Shown here: positions 11,890-23,930 of the stretch, in pieces
Position numbering within the stretch: the stretch's first letter is position 1
How the letters are laid out: each line of letters starts with the position of its first letter
NCBI GenBank assembly: GCA_000733355.1
Contig: JNVV01000013.1
Span: 531,323 to 595,322 of the forward strand
Source of the DNA: Falciphora oryzae
Taxonomy: Eukaryota > Ascomycota > Sordariomycetes > Magnaporthales > Magnaporthaceae
Length of the DNA: 64,000 nt
Direction: 5' to 3'
Translations under genes and position numbers: made by a program
Notes under the pieces: model-generated
Database searches by the model: none
Told to the model about the DNA's origin: nothing
What the model saw: the letters and a program-made list of their open reading frames with translations, nothing else

Positions 11890-14800
11890 TCACAAGTATT
11901 GCTTTTCCTTGATGACCTCGTACATCTGGATCTGGTCGCCTACCTTCAAATCCTGGAAACCGTCAAACCCAAGACCACACTCCGAGTTCTTCTTGATCTC
12001 GGTAACCTCCTTTTTGCCATGCTTGAGCGACTCGAGCTTGCCTGTAGAGATGAAGGGATACGGATCAGCAAACGCGCTAAGACAGGGGGCAAAAGGGGGG
12101 GAAGTGAAAAGAAGGGTAGAGAGAGGTGCTTTACCGTCAAAGATCTTCTCTTTACCGCGCAACACGCGGTACAGGCCGGTGTTGATGAGCTGTCCGTTGC
12201 GCACCCTACAGCCGGCAATGTTCTTGTACACGCGGCCCCGGATGTTGATGGAGAAGACCTCGAGGACCTCGGCCTCTCCGAGGACCTTGTACGACACGGC
12301 CATGGGGAGGTGCTCCGACATGAGCGCCTTGACCGCGTCCACGAGGTGGTAGATGACCGAGTAATCCAGCAGCCGCACCCCGGACGCGCCCGCCAGCCGC
12401 TGTATGTGCGCGGGGATGGCATTGTTGAAATTGATGATGGCGCTGCCCGTCGTCGCCGCGTGCTCCACGTCCGACTCGCTGATCTGCCCGGGCGCCGATC
12501 GCAGGACCCGGGCGCGCACCTCCTTGTTGCCGATCTCCATGACGGCGCCCGTGACCGCCTCGACCGAGCCCAGCACGTCGCCCTTGATCACGAAGTTCAC
12601 GAGCTTGGGGCCTGCCGGCGCGCCCTCGGCCGCCCCGTCTTCCTCGCCCGTCTCGCCCAGCTCCGCCAGCTCTGCCGCGAGCGCATCGGCCTCGGCCTTC
12701 TCGCGGTCGCGCCGCTCCTGCTCGGCAACCTCGGCTGCCGTCTTCTGCCAGGCCGCCAGATCCTCGCGGTACTTGACAGCCTGCCTCGCCTTGTCCTCGT
12801 CGGGCGCCTGTAGCACCTGGTCACCTGCCGAGGGGGCGTCGCGCCAGCCAAATACCTCCACCGGGGTCCCCGGTGGCGCCTCCTGGACCTCCTGGCCGGA
12901 CTCGTCCAGCATGAAGCGGACCTTGGCGAACACATTGCCTGCTACAATCATGTTGCCCTTGCGGAGTGTGCCACGTTTCACCAGCACCGTGGCCGCCCGG
13001 CCAAGGGGCTTTATGCTGGACTCTAGGATCCAGCCCTCGGCCATGCCGTCCAACTCGGCCCGCATATCCAGGATCTCGGCCAGTGTGACAATATTCTCCT
13101 CCAGATCCTTCATGCCCAGGCCAGTCTTGCCGCTTACCGCCACAACTTGAACATCGCCACCGTACTCCTCGAGCTCGACCCCATTGTTCGCCAGGTCGAT
13201 TTTGACCTGGTCCACCCGCGCCTCAGGCTTATCAGCCTTGTTGATTGCAACTATTATGGGCACCTTTGCGTTCTGAGCGTGCTTCAAGGCCTCGAGGGTC
13301 TGTGGCTTCACGCTGTCGTCCGCGGCGACCACCAGGATGACAATGTCGGTGATGTTGGCTCCGCGCTGCCGCATGGTTAAGAAGGCGGCGTGGCCGGGAG
13401 TGTCAAGGAACGTTATCTGCTTGCCGGTCGACATGCGCACTGAGAATGCACCAATATGCTGCGTGATGCCGCCATGCTCTCCGGCGGCGACGGAGGACTT
13501 GCGTAACCAGTCCAGCATGGTGGTCTTTCCGTGATCGACGTGGCCCATGATAGTCACAATCGGGGGCCGTGGCGGCAGCACCGAGGGATCCTCGGGCGCC
13601 GGGCGGGGCCTCAGGTCAACTTCGTGGCCGTCGTCAATAGTCGGCTCGAACCCAAACTCCTGGGCGACGAGCGCGGCAGTCTCGCCCGTCATGACGCTCT
13701 CGTCCGTGATCTCCTCGAAGCCCAAGTTCGTAAGCTCCCGGAGGAACTGGTCCGCCTTGAAGCCAAGTGCCTCGCCCAAATTCGCTACTGTGATGAACTC
13801 GGGCATCAGGATGGGTTTCGGGGCAGATGCGGCCTCCAACCTTTCCAGTTCCTGCTGTTCCTTCAATGCCTTCCGTTCTGCCTTACGGCGGCGCCGCTCC
13901 TCAGCCATTCGTTCGGTTTCCTCGTCCCAGCCATCGTCGTCATCATCGGTGCGTCTCCTCGTATTCCTAGTGACCTTGGGCTTTATCTTGATCTTCTCTG
14001 GGCGCTCTCTACGCCTCGACCACCTGTCTTCAACCATATCGTACTCGGATGAGTCCACAATGAGCGTTTTTGTCACCGCTGGTTCCTCCGCCCACTGCGG
14101 GGATGGTTCTAGGTCTTTGGGCGCCGGTACCGCTACGCCATACCCCTCAGCCAGGGGGAAATCGCCGAAATCCGAGGTATTGCTCTTGGGTCGACTCGAA
14201 GCTGGTTTAGTGCTGCCCCGTTTGTCGAACTGGGAGAAGAAATCATTCTCGTCAATGGAGGCGCGGTCGGGCCCATCATTGGCTCGCTTATCGATCTTGG
14301 GGAAGAAGTCGTCTCCGGCCCCACGGAGTGAGCTGGTAGAGCCAGGCCTTGCGCGTTCGAACTGCTTGGGCTTGGTCCTGCTGGCCATCTTTTTGTCGAA
14401 TTGAGAGAAGAAATCTTCTTCGTCAGCAGGTTCCGGCTCCTTCTTGACTGCGGTATTCACAGTTCCAGAAAGCGGCCTGAGGAGGTCGTCATCCAGATCA
14501 ATCAAGGGTCTCGCGCCAGCCCTTGCAACATCGCCGTTGCGCGGCCTCCCGAAGGTGGGGGCGCGTCTGGGTTGGTTGGATGGCGTGGACGATGGCCTTG
14601 ACAAGCCCCCAAAGTTTGTGTCTCGCCTGTTACCACCCTCGCGCAAGTTATCGAGTATGGAATCGAAGCCCTTGCTTTTTGCAGCCGGCGCTTCCTCGCC
14701 GAGCTTCGAGGCCAGGAATCCCAGCCCTCCAACAGCCCATGGGTTCTTTTGTTGCATAGGAACAAAATCGGCGGAGCCAGTGTCACCTGAGCTCTGTGTC

Positions 14801-15507
14801 AGCCTCGAGAGCTGTGCCCATTCTGGCCTGTCGTCGGCCTTGGTCTCCTTGGCTGGGCCTAGGTCCTTCTTTGGGTATGGATCCGGGCGCAATGGCGGAT
14901 CGCGCGCCCCCGTGGATCCAAAGTTGTTTCTTAGCCACGAAGATTTTTGAGACTCAAACCCAACCCCCAAGGGCAGTCGGCTCTTCCCGCGAATTGAAGG
15001 TTCCCGCGTGATAGGCGCGCTCTCCGGTAGTGGCGGCCGTGGTGCACTCTCCTCAGGCGGTGGCGGTGGCGGTCTTTGGTTGGAAACCGCCTGGCGCGCG
15101 GCTAGCTCATGGGGAAGGAGGAAGTCGTCGCGGTCGCTCACGAGCCGAGGAGTCGAGGGTCTCGCGTGGCCTTGTCTCTGTCCGAAGACCTTCTTGCCAA
15201 ACGTTGGTCTCCTTGCGAAGCCTGAGCTCTGAGAGGAAGACGAGGGGTTGGCGAGGGCGCCCGACGGCTCCCCAGACCGTGGCCCATCATCGTTTGGGCG
15301 GGGTGCGTCGGCGGCGGAGTACCAGCGGTGGTGTCGGATAGCGGGCTGCTGGGGGACCCTGATGGCGCCTGCGCGAAGAGCCAGGGCGCAGGCGGCGCAT
15401 GTAACCCGGCTGTCCTGGCTCTTTGAGGAGGGTCAGCGACAACAATTCGGGGCCTCGAGGCAGGCGGGCAGGTCCAGACTCACCCTGGCGACACGATGTC
15501 TAATCAT
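11890..15507 (-). CDS. Mitochondrial translation initiation factor IF-2
   Basis: Three exons, 15507-15484 (eight codons, MIRHRVAR), 15420-12135 and 12041-11890, give 1153 residues. Intron 1 is 63 bases (donor GTGAGT). Intron 2 (12042-12134) is 93 bases and happens to be stop-free. The N-terminus is basic with HHRWYSAA, a mitochondrial targeting signature. A long Pro/Ser/Arg-rich region precedes an IF2_N-like domain ([20 protein letters not shown]). The G domain begins at about residue 630 with [17 protein letters not shown], followed by [10 protein letters not shown] and NKADKPEA. Domains II, III and IV follow (the latter near [17 protein letters not shown] and [13 protein letters not shown]). 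IF-2 brings fMet-tRNA to the mitochondrial small subunit and promotes subunit joining. Starting at 15507 is what supplies the presequence; starting near 15141 would lose it. Confidence 0.93.
12042..12134 (-). other. Stop-free, frame-preserving intron in mitochondrial IF-2
   Basis: Donor GTAAAG and acceptor CTACAG bracket 93 bases (31 codons) with no stop, so both spliced and retained forms are readable. The retained translation is unlike IF-2 domain IV. Removing it rejoins IFDG to [12 protein letters not shown], as the family expects. Confidence 0.75.
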
Positions 15508-16092
15508 GTTCGGTCTGCCGAGTTCGCGAAAGCTCGGGTTGGCCGTCTCATCTCCGCATTCATGCGACTGAGAATGCCGCAGTCGAAGGTCGGAGAGCTC
15601 CCGCTGTCTTTGACGCTCGAGAATTTCTGACAGGGGTAGTGCCCGCGAGGTCCCGCTATCTGCTTTCCCAATCACCTTCGATAAGGCGCGAGGGCCCACT
15701 CTTTCGGTGGCGGCTTGTGGGAGGTTCTCGGCCCCAAATCGGACACCGTGGTGTGAAGATTAACGATAAAGCTATTATACCACGTCATCGACCCTTGCTT
15801 GAAAGGCAAGTCTACAGTTCAGTAGCAAGATAGCTATCTACTGTGAATAATTCAGGTGGCCGCAAGGTCTGGTTTGAAGGCGAATCGGACTTGCAGAAGA
15901 TTCAAAGACGATTGAATCCCAGAGGAAGAGACGCTCATACCAACGGGCAAATGGTCCAGGGGTAGATATGGCCTCCTTACATAATCGCCTCTACCCCTGG
16001 ATCCATAAAGCCACTTCACCAGCTCGATGAGACGGCGGCCCTCATCTTGAGTCCGAGAACCTGGAGCCAACGAAAAAAGGCCAGGCAAAATC
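15508..16092. promoter_or_regulatory. Divergent promoter between IF-2 and the two-pass membrane protein
   Basis: A head-to-head arrangement with 585 bases between start codons. No coding frame or clear regulatory motif is supported. Confidence 0.5.
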
Positions 16093-17223
16093 ATGGCGCC
16101 AGCAAAGCGCAACTCAAAAGTCCGTCTGGGCTCCGCAACGGGGTCCAAGAGCAAATCCGACGGGTCACCGCCAAAGCCGTACCGGTCCATCCCGGACAGC
16201 CTCAAGCCCTTCGTCTCGGAGCTCGACCCAAAGCATGTCTACATCGCCCACCTCGACACCAAGCCCGTCGCCTTGAAGCGCAAGATCTTCCTGGTCCCCG
16301 TCGCCATCAACATCCTGGTCGCCGTCTGCTTCTTCCTGCGCCTCCGCTATGTCGGCCCATGGTACCTGCAGCTCCTGCTGCCGGGCATCGACCTGACGCC
16401 GCTGCTCGGCGCCGACGCGGCACAGTTTCTGGGCCTCGGCGGCGCCGCCCACGTGACCGATCCCACAATCGGTATCGCGCCCTCGTCCATGACCTGGGGC
16501 CAGATCGCGCTGCTGGCCCTGCGGCGGGGCTTCACCTTTGTTCTCGACGCGGGCCTGCTCGTCTTCGTGTGGCCCTGGCCCGTCGAGTTCTGCCTGGGCC
16601 GGACGCACGGCAACCCGCTGCGCTGGCGCTGGAGCGTCGGCTTCCGCGACAAGGAGGTCTACGTCCGCCGCAGCCGCGAGTGGGACCGCACCCTGGGCGA
16701 CGTGCTCGACCCGGACTCCGCCACGGGCCGCATGGAGCTGAGCGTCAAGGTCCGCGCCGCCACCGCGCCGCTGCTGCTCAACGAGAAGACAGGCTACCTG
16801 ACCATGAACGGCGACTGGGACCTCGACTGGGCCGCCATGGTGCACGCCACGCGCCTGGTCGACAACAAGGCGCTCGCCCTCGACGCTTTCCGCCTCGTTG
16901 TGCTGGTGCACCACGCCGACCACGGGTGGATGATCATGGACACGGGCTCGGGCGCTGGCGGCGCCTCGTCGTCACACGAGGACGAGCGGAGGCGGCAGGT
17001 GTTTGCCTTCCGGGACGCGCTGTCCGCCATCGGCAAGGAGGGCCTCTTCTTCCGCTGGATCGAGATTGTGCAATTCGAGGCCACGCAGCCGGGCGGCCTC
17101 ACCAAGGACAAGGAGGTCGCTGTCGCCAAGCAGATCCGAGACCTGTTCCAGGCCCAGGGTATCAACTTTGACGATTTCTGGAAACAAAGTGTTGGCTCTG
17201 ACGGCATCGCGGGTATGGAATAA
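16093..17223 (+). CDS. Conserved fungal membrane protein of unknown function
   Basis: An intronless 376-residue frame with strong third-position GC bias. The first 60 residues are basic and hydrophilic (KRNSKVRLGSATGSKSKSDG). Two hydrophobic segments follow: about residues 75-95 (IFLVPVAINILVAVCFFLRL) and about 150-170 (GFTFVLDAGLLVFVWPWPVE). A soluble C-terminal part of about 200 residues contains GYLTMNGDWDLDWAAMVHAT. I do not recognise a named domain. The protein looks like a two-pass endomembrane protein with a large soluble C-terminal domain. The ATG at 16093 is the first in a good frame. It is tail to tail with the PP28-like gene. The function is unknown to me. Confidence 0.75.
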   Translation: MAPAKRNSKVRLGSATGSKSKSDGSPPKPYRSIPDSLKPFVSELDPKHVYIAHLDTKPVALKRKIFLVPVAINILVAVCFFLRLRYVGPWYLQLLLPGIDLTPLLGADAAQFLGLGGAAHVTDPTIGIAPSSMTWGQIALLALRRGFTFVLDAGLLVFVWPWPVEFCLGRTHGNPLRWRWSVGFRDKEVYVRRSREWDRTLGDVLDPDSATGRMELSVKVRAATAPLLLNEKTGYLTMNGDWDLDWAAMVHATRLVDNKALALDAFRLVVLVHHADHGWMIMDTGSGAGGASSSHEDERRRQVFAFRDALSAIGKEGLFFRWIEIVQFEATQPGGLTKDKEVAVAKQIRDLFQAQGINFDDFWKQSVGSDGIAGME

Positions 17224-17660
17224 TACCGCTTATCTCAAGGCGTGGCGCCGGCGCAGAACGAACGAACCCTCGCGTTCATACCATGGGGATACAGGTTAAA
17301 TGCATTTTTCCACGATTGTACCATCAACTTCGACGACATATGCCAGGAGTTCGGGTGCATCGCATAAAGGGTATAACGAAATGTCAAACGTGTTACATAC
17401 AAGGGGAATTAGTAATGATAAGATTTCCGAAAATCACAGAGGCCACTTCAAGGAGTGTCCCATAATAGAAGAGTCGTGACACCGCAAATACTGTGTTCGG
17501 TTCTATCAGACCAAACGGCAGCCGGGATTTCCCCAGTGTCGGGGGTGGACTACCCGCGCGGTATGAGGCTCTTCACGAGACCACCCGGCGCGGGTCGGGC
17601 AGCCTGACCAAACTATGTCTATGCAAATAATTGACAGCTCGGACCGGCTCCGGCCCCGAC
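17224..17660. other. Tail-to-tail spacer
   Basis: 437 bases between two convergent genes. Nothing coding is recognised; it should hold both 3' ends. Confidence 0.5.
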
Positions 17661-18258
17661 TTATTTCTTTGTCGAGGCGGCAGCGCCGGGCTTTCGGGCC
17701 GATGCAGCCTTGGCCGGAGTCTCGTCCTCGCTCTCCTCCTCCTCCTCTTCCTCAGAGCTCGGGGGCATGTCGCCGACCTCGACCTTCTTTTCAGCTTCGG
17801 CTGCCTTGGCAGCGGCGGCGGCTTTCTTAGCCTTCTTCGCGGCCTTGAGCTGCTCGCGTGTTGGGGGCTTCTCCTTCTTGGGCTTGAGGGCCTCCTCCTC
17901 TTCCTCCTCCTCTGACTCGTCGTCCTCTTCGTCCTCCTCGGCAAGGGTGCCGTCCTTGGGTTGCGCCTCCTCGCTCCACATGCTGACTTCGTTGCCCTCG
18001 TCGTCGAGAGGCCTCAGGTCGCGAGAGAAGGACCTGCCACCTGGGGACAAGGTGAAGCAGAGCAAGGGTTAGAACCTGGTCGAATTGGCAGGCCGCGCGG
18101 TAACATTTACAGGCGCATTTGCAATATACGCCGCGCTGAACTTTCCGAGGCGCACAATTCGAGCGAAGTGAGTCTGGGCTGAATCGTCACATACCTCCAC
18201 GGCTATACTTCTTGAACTTGCCACGGCCGCGCGAACTGCTTCCCTGCTTTCCCGTCAT
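17661..18258 (-). CDS. PP28/PDAP1-type casein-kinase-substrate phosphoprotein
   Basis: Two exons, 18258-18195 and 18040-17661, give 147 residues. The intron has donor GTATGT and acceptor CCCAG. The N-terminus MTGKQGSSSRGRGKFKKYSR and the following GGRSFSRDLRPLDDE read like the start of PDAP1/PP28 family proteins. Then come acidic Glu/Asp/Ser blocks (DEEDDESEEEEEEE), the family-like PPTREQLKAAKKAKKAA helix, and a second acidic block (SSEEEEEEESEDE) rich in CK2 sites. The family consists of small, heat- and acid-stable, largely disordered phosphoproteins. Their cellular role in fungi is poorly defined. The exon 1 match is what argues against a mere chance acidic frame. Confidence 0.8.
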
Positions 18259-19877
18259 GTTTGCTGTATGTGCGTAGTCGAGCCTTCAGGCGAGCTTGCT
18301 TGTCGAGGTGGTGGGGTAATTGGTAGAGAGTGTAAGGATTGCCTAATAAGGGAAGTAGAAGGAGACGAGGACCCAAGACCCAAAGAACTGGAAGCGGAGG
18401 GTGAGCGGGTGAATGGTATGTTGAGCGCTTAGTGGTTTACCGACAGTCGAGCAAGCGAAGCGAGGTCGGAGAGGTTTTATGGGACGAGACCTTGGTCAGG
18501 ATCACGACAAGGCAGAGGAAGGAACTCGAGGGGTAAGAAGCAGAGAGCTCCGGGGGAGGACAAGGCGATTTATCAGTCGATCCAAGCAAGGTACTACGGG
18601 GCTGCCTACAAGCTACGGAGACTTGGGGGTATAGCTGAGATATACGTAGAGGGGCCCCCCGGAGTAGTACATGGATACGAAAGGAGGAGACAGACCTACC
18701 ACGAGACACACGACATGCTCCCAGGCCGATTCGATGACTACAAGCGCTGCTACTTCCGCCCCAAAAAGGCGGATCCGGGTCTGTCTGCCCCGCTAGCAAA
18801 CAGGCCAGGCCTAATGAGGAAATGAGGGGGACCAGGTATCTGGCGGACTTGCCCATTACAACACTTTACTTCGCCAACGCCAAGAAGTGAGAGAGAGCAA
18901 GAACCCTGCGAGCTCTCGGCAAGTCTCAGCCTCTCTCTTGTGCATTTAAAGCGAGAGCTCGAGGGCAACCCAACGAAGCGTCAAAGACATGTCTGGCGGG
19001 TGGGGCTGGGCGCTGTGGCATCGGATCCAATACGGATGACAGAAGAATAACAGGGAAAACGAGGTTAGAGGTTTCTGGCGTGTCTTTGCATGCTCTGGAT
19101 CCTTTCCCTGAAGGAGAGAAGTTGGAATGGCGCAATGCGATCAAATAGGAGACACACTCGGCTCTGCCACGATGAACCCCGCGTCAAGCTCCTGTCATGC
19201 TCGAAATCAGCCTGCGAAGTGAAGTGGGGGTCGGGATGGTGGGGAGCTCTCGGGCACGCTGCCAGCTGTCTCTGCCATGGGTTGCCGGACCGCCATTTTG
19301 GTAGTGGGCCCATTAGTCAAGGGGTGGGGCCACGCAGGTCCCGTCACCACCATAAAATCTCTGAGCCGGCGATTTTCATTTTGTCCCGTTTTCTCCTCCT
19401 TTTCTTCTCCTTACTGAAGACTCCTTCATATTCACTCTGGCTTACGCCCTTCTTCAATGGCAGGTCTTGGAGGGGAAATTGGAGGATAGAGAAAACACTT
19501 TCGAGAACTTACCCTTTGGCTCGCTCGCGGCGGATTGTGCGCAAGACGTCGCTTTGGATGACCAGAGAAATTATCACTTTCGATACAAGCAAAAACACGA
19601 GCAGCTGGGAATTTTCATGTGCAGTCACCGCACACCAGCCGCCAACGCGCCTTGCTCGCCGAAGCAACGAGCAATACGTCTCAACGCGCGTCGTAGTTTA
19701 GGTATTCCTATATTCGTGTCTACCGTCCAACCGATGCCGCCGGGATATACATGCCCGTCCTGCCCAGAGCGAAGAACCAAAAAAGCCAAGCCAAAAATGC
19801 GTCGCTGAACGCCATCAACATGATGTCGTGTGCGTGGCACACCCTGATCTCGTTGCCGCCGTCTGGCTGCCTAGAAC
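18259..19877. other. Non-coding stretch upstream of the PP28-like gene and downstream of SCOT
   Basis: No supported gene. The 203-codon plus-strand frame at 19090-19701 has no recognisable domain and lies partly over a T/C-rich tract (about 19370-19430), so I did not call it. Confidence 0.45.
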
Positions 19878-21886
19878 CTATAGCATGGGTTTGAGGTCAT
19901 CTGCCACCCTGAAAGGTGCCTCGGTCTTGGCCTTGACCTCGTCAACGGTGACGCCGTCGGCGATCTCGATAAGAGTCAAACCGTGAGCGAAGTCGACGTC
20001 AAAGACAGCCTGTTGAGGAGNNNNNNNNNNNNNNNNNNNNNNNNNNNNNNNNNNNNNNNNNNNNNNNNNNNNNNNNNNNNNNNNNNNNNNNNNNNNNNNN
20101 NNNNNNNNNNNNNNNNNNNNNNNNNNNNNNNNNNNNNNNNNNNNNNNNNNNNNNNNNNNNNNNNNNNNNNNNNNNNNNNNNNNNNNNNNNNNNNNNNNNN
20201 NNNNNNNNNNNNNNNNNNNNNNNNNNNNNNNNNNNNNNNNNNNNNNNNNNNNNNNNNNNNNNNNNNNNNNNNNNNNNNNNNNNNNNNNNNNNNNNNNNNN
20301 NNNNNNNNNNNNNNNNNNNNNNNNNNNNNNNNNNNNNNNNNNNNNNNNNNCTTGCGGTCCGTGTGCTCCATGGTGATGACGACCTTTGTCTTGCTCGGGT
20401 TGCTGACCAGGTCCATGGCGCCGCCGAAGCCCTTGACCTTGCCGGGCAGCATCCAGTTGGCCAGGTCGCCGCTGGCGCTGACCTGCATGGCGCCCAGGAT
20501 GGTCAGGTCGATGCGCCCGGACCGGATCATGCCGAACGACTCCTCGGACCCGAACACGGCCGCGCCCGGCTTGAGCGTCACCGTCTCCTTGCCGGCGTTG
20601 ATCAGGTCTGCGTCCTCCTGGCCCGCGTGCGGGTACGGGCCCAGGCCCAGGATGCCGTTCTCGCTCTGCAGCTGCACCGTCACGTCGTCGCCCACAAACG
20701 ACGGCGCCAGCATGGGCATGCCGATGCCCAGGTTGGCGTACATGCCGTTCTTGAACTCCTTGGCCGCCCGCCGCACGATGCGCTCGCGCTTGGCCGCCGA
20801 GTCGCCCGTGCCCAGCGCCGCCTTGGCCGTCGTGGCCTTGTCGGCCGCGTCCTCGTCTGACGACGACTCGGGCTCCTTGGTGAGCGTCACCTTCTCGATG
20901 CGCTTCTCGGCCGTGCTCTGCACGACGCGCTTGACGTAGATACCGGGGAGGTGCACGGCCTCGGGCGGGATCTCGCCCGGTTCGACAATGTGCTCGGCCT
21001 CGACGATGGTGCACTTTGCGTTGCGGCCCATGGCGCCGTTGAAGTTGTGCGCCGCCAGCCGGAACTGCACGTTGCCGAGCCGGTCGGCCTTGTAGGCCTT
21101 GACGAAGGCGTAGTCGGCCGCGATGCTGCGCTCCAGCAGGTACGGCTTGCCATCGAACACCTTGACGTCCTTGGGGTACGAGAACTCGGCGGGCGTGCCG
21201 TCGGCCTTGTTGCGCAGCGGCAGCTCGCCCGTCTGCACCACGGTGCCCACGGCGGCGGGGGTGTAGAAGGCCGGGATGCCGCGCCCGCCCGCGGAGCAGC
21301 GCTCGGCCAGCGTGCCCTGCGGCGTCAGCTCCAGCTCGACCTTGCCGCTCAGGTACATGCCCTCGAGCGTCTTGTTCTCGCCGATGTAGGACGCGATCAT
21401 CTTGGAGACCTGGCCCGTCTTGAGCAGCTTGCCGAGCCCGCTCGAGTCGGTGCCGGCGTTGTTGGACACGGCCGTCAGGCCCGTGATCTCGGGCTTCTTG
21501 ATCACCTCGTCGATCAGCGTGTCCGGCACGCCCGAAAGGCCGAAGCCGCCGCAGAGCACGATCTTGTTCGACTCCATGTCCTTGAGCGCCTCGGCCGCCG
21601 AGGGGTACACCTTGTCGATCTTGGCTCGCCTCGACGTGGACGAGAAGGAGCGGGCGAGGAGGGCGGCATGCTAGAGGGAGCGGGTGCGCGAGCAGCGTAT
21701 GTCAACGTTGGACCCAACAATGCGTCCGGGGAGGGAAGGCCGGCGCATCGATCTCGGTTGGGAGGTTTGCGGGGTCGGAGCTGGTGTGGACGCGACGTCT
21801 CGGGCGGGAGGACGACAAGGACTCACGTTGCTCCCATACTTGGAATGCGCCCTCAAAATTCTCATGCACATTGCGGCAGACGGCAT
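19878..21886 (-). CDS. Succinyl-CoA:3-oxoacid CoA-transferase (SCOT), mitochondrial; interrupted by assembly gap
   Basis: Exon 1 is 21886-21827 ([20 protein letters not shown]), joined in phase 0 across the intron 21671-21826 (GTGAGT donor, TCTAG acceptor) to [20 protein letters not shown]. Together they make a mitochondrial presequence. The body holds [13 protein letters not shown] and [13 protein letters not shown] of the alpha-type half, and [11 protein letters not shown] and [12 protein letters not shown] of the beta-type half. The Glu in SENG is the family's covalent catalytic residue. The end reads [20 protein letters not shown] and closes with [12 protein letters not shown] moves CoA from succinyl-CoA to acetoacetate, or to acetate and propionate in fungi. 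About 35 residues are lost in the 330-N gap. The flanks are in different frames and the left flank shows an acceptor (CAACAG) just before AVFDVD, so an intron is probably hidden there. Confidence 0.93.
20021..20350. other. Assembly gap (330 Ns)
   Basis: A run of 330 undetermined bases inside the SCOT gene. The length may be a scaffolding estimate. Confidence 0.99.
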
Positions 21887-23930
21887 CCTGGCGACAAAAA
21901 GCTCCCTAACAGAGCGTCTGAGAAGATTGAGGCGAATCGGCGCGCGGGAACACTGCGCGGCGGCGCTGGAGATGGACTCGGCTACTCTCGGCAGTTCTGA
22001 GCGGCGTACCGGGGCGGGCAGGAAACTCAATTCGCGCGGCGCGTTACTCGCACAAAGGGAATCGTATATACCACGGGGAAATTATAGAAAAGCCAAGACG
22101 GACTGAAGAGCGCCGACAGAGATCAACTCCGAGAAAAACAAAAAAATCAGAAGCCGTCGCCGGGGGAGAGACGCTGCTCCTTTTGGGGGTCTCGCTGGGG
22201 CATGTGTGGCGGGGACAAGCAACCACAACCGCAAGCCGTCGTTGGCCGAGCCGAGCCCCCTGGGGCCTTCTCCGCATTCTCCGCTGGTGTTCGGAATCAT
22301 GTTTCGGCAGAGGGAGGCTCTCTTCGGCAAGTAAATCAGCCCTGATCAGCGCCTAGGAGCAACTGCGATCCCCTTGCTTCAGACTGGAGTCTCGTCGTCT
22401 GCCTTTTGCTGATAGGCAGCCCCTAAAAAAGCATTGAGGGCATATGATTTACCCAGCAACGGGCTAATGGGTTCCCGAATCACTAGCCGGGAAGTTCCTA
22501 ACCCGTAACAGCATTCTCCAGTTGGTACCGGTTGGCTTCCAGCACACCAGAGCCCAGAGAACGACCAACTCAGACTGCTGTGGAAGAACCCCGGGCTGAA
22601 TGTTTAACCCGACCTTGTTCCCCGCCCCAGCCAGCCGCAGTCCCTGCGCCGGTATCGGACACAGTCCGACGGCGACCAGCCGTCATGATGCTAAGATATC
22701 CTGGCAGATGCTTGTCTACCATGGGAATACGGAGAATGCCTTTGTAATGAATGCGCTGCGTGGTTATTCACCCGCATGTAACTCAAGTACTTTGAAACAC
22801 GACGCATGCACCAAAACCAAACCAAGCATCTCGAAAGACACCAAGGCGCTCAAAGAAGCAGCTAGCCCAGCCAACCTGTCATCATTTCTCTTCAGCCCAT
22901 ATATACGGGAGTATCATTACCTAGCCCCCATCATACCTCCTCATGAGCGAATCATTCTCTCCCAGGCAGAGGTCTGGCTAGCGGCACGTGTCAATTACGA
23001 GACGGATCCATGACTGCCTGTCCATCCACCAATGGTCTGCATCTTCGTTGACGCGCGTCTCGGGGGAAGATGAAGGAGGATGCAACAAAAATGAAATAGA
23101 GACCGCGGGGAAAGAAACTCCCATGAGAAGCCACCCCTGAAGACGTCACCACCCAAAGGCCAAACCGACTATACCAGTACGCCGCCGCATCCGCGCTCCC
23201 AAGAAAAAAAAAAAAAAAAAAAAAAAAAAGGACAAGAAAATGCACGCAAACTGGGTAAAAAGTGGAAAAGATGATATCAAGAGCGATGAGAATGCAAGCA
23301 GAAGCAGGAAACAAAACAAAAGAGTAGAGTGCCGCTCTTGCCGGTCCTTTCCAAGCAAATCTGACAAGCAGCCCAGACGAAAAACTCTGTACTTGCTGAG
23401 CAGTCGGAGAACTCCCGCAATGCATGTAGCAGCTGTTTGGCCCAAAGTTGGGGGTGGTCGCTGGCTCTTGGCGCGATCAAGTCCATGGAGAGATGATGTC
23501 CGTTGGGTCGCGGAAAATGTACTGGAAAATACTCGGCCAAGGGAATTGTAAGTGTACATGTATACTCTGTCGGTGCTGAAATGTGATGCCGATCACAGGT
23601 TCGTAGTCGGTCTCTGCTAAATATGCTTGGAAGCCTTCCCGTATAACTCCAGAGTGCTTTCTCGAACGAGCCAAAGTGCGCTTGGGAAATGCTGAAATCG
23701 ACCCCAGAGCGCCCCCTTGGTATTCAGGTCTCGTGATGCTCCCAGTCCGTAAATATGACGCTTCGTGAATGCGGTCGTTCGTTTCGAAAATCAATTGACA
23801 AACCTCCCCCGGCAGCGCCCATTCTTATGACATATGCTCGGCAGGCAAGAGGTAAAAGCCTTCCGTCTGCCTTGTCGAGCGGATGCTGTACAACACAGGA
23901 GTTGCTCGCCAGAGGTAGGCGGTGGCTGTT
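21887..23930. other. Non-coding stretch between SCOT and the RBR ligase gene
   Basis: Holds the SCOT promoter and the 3' flank of the RBR gene. It contains a 27-base A tract at about 23203-23229. None of the open frames (up to about 145 codons) shows a known domain. Confidence 0.5.

Noticed and set aside
16165..16923. 252-codon minus-strand frame
   Set aside because: Antisense shadow of the GC-rich membrane protein gene.
20951..22000. 349-codon plus-strand frame
   Set aside because: Antisense to SCOT; Arg/Gly/Ala/Leu-rich translation typical of a shadow frame.
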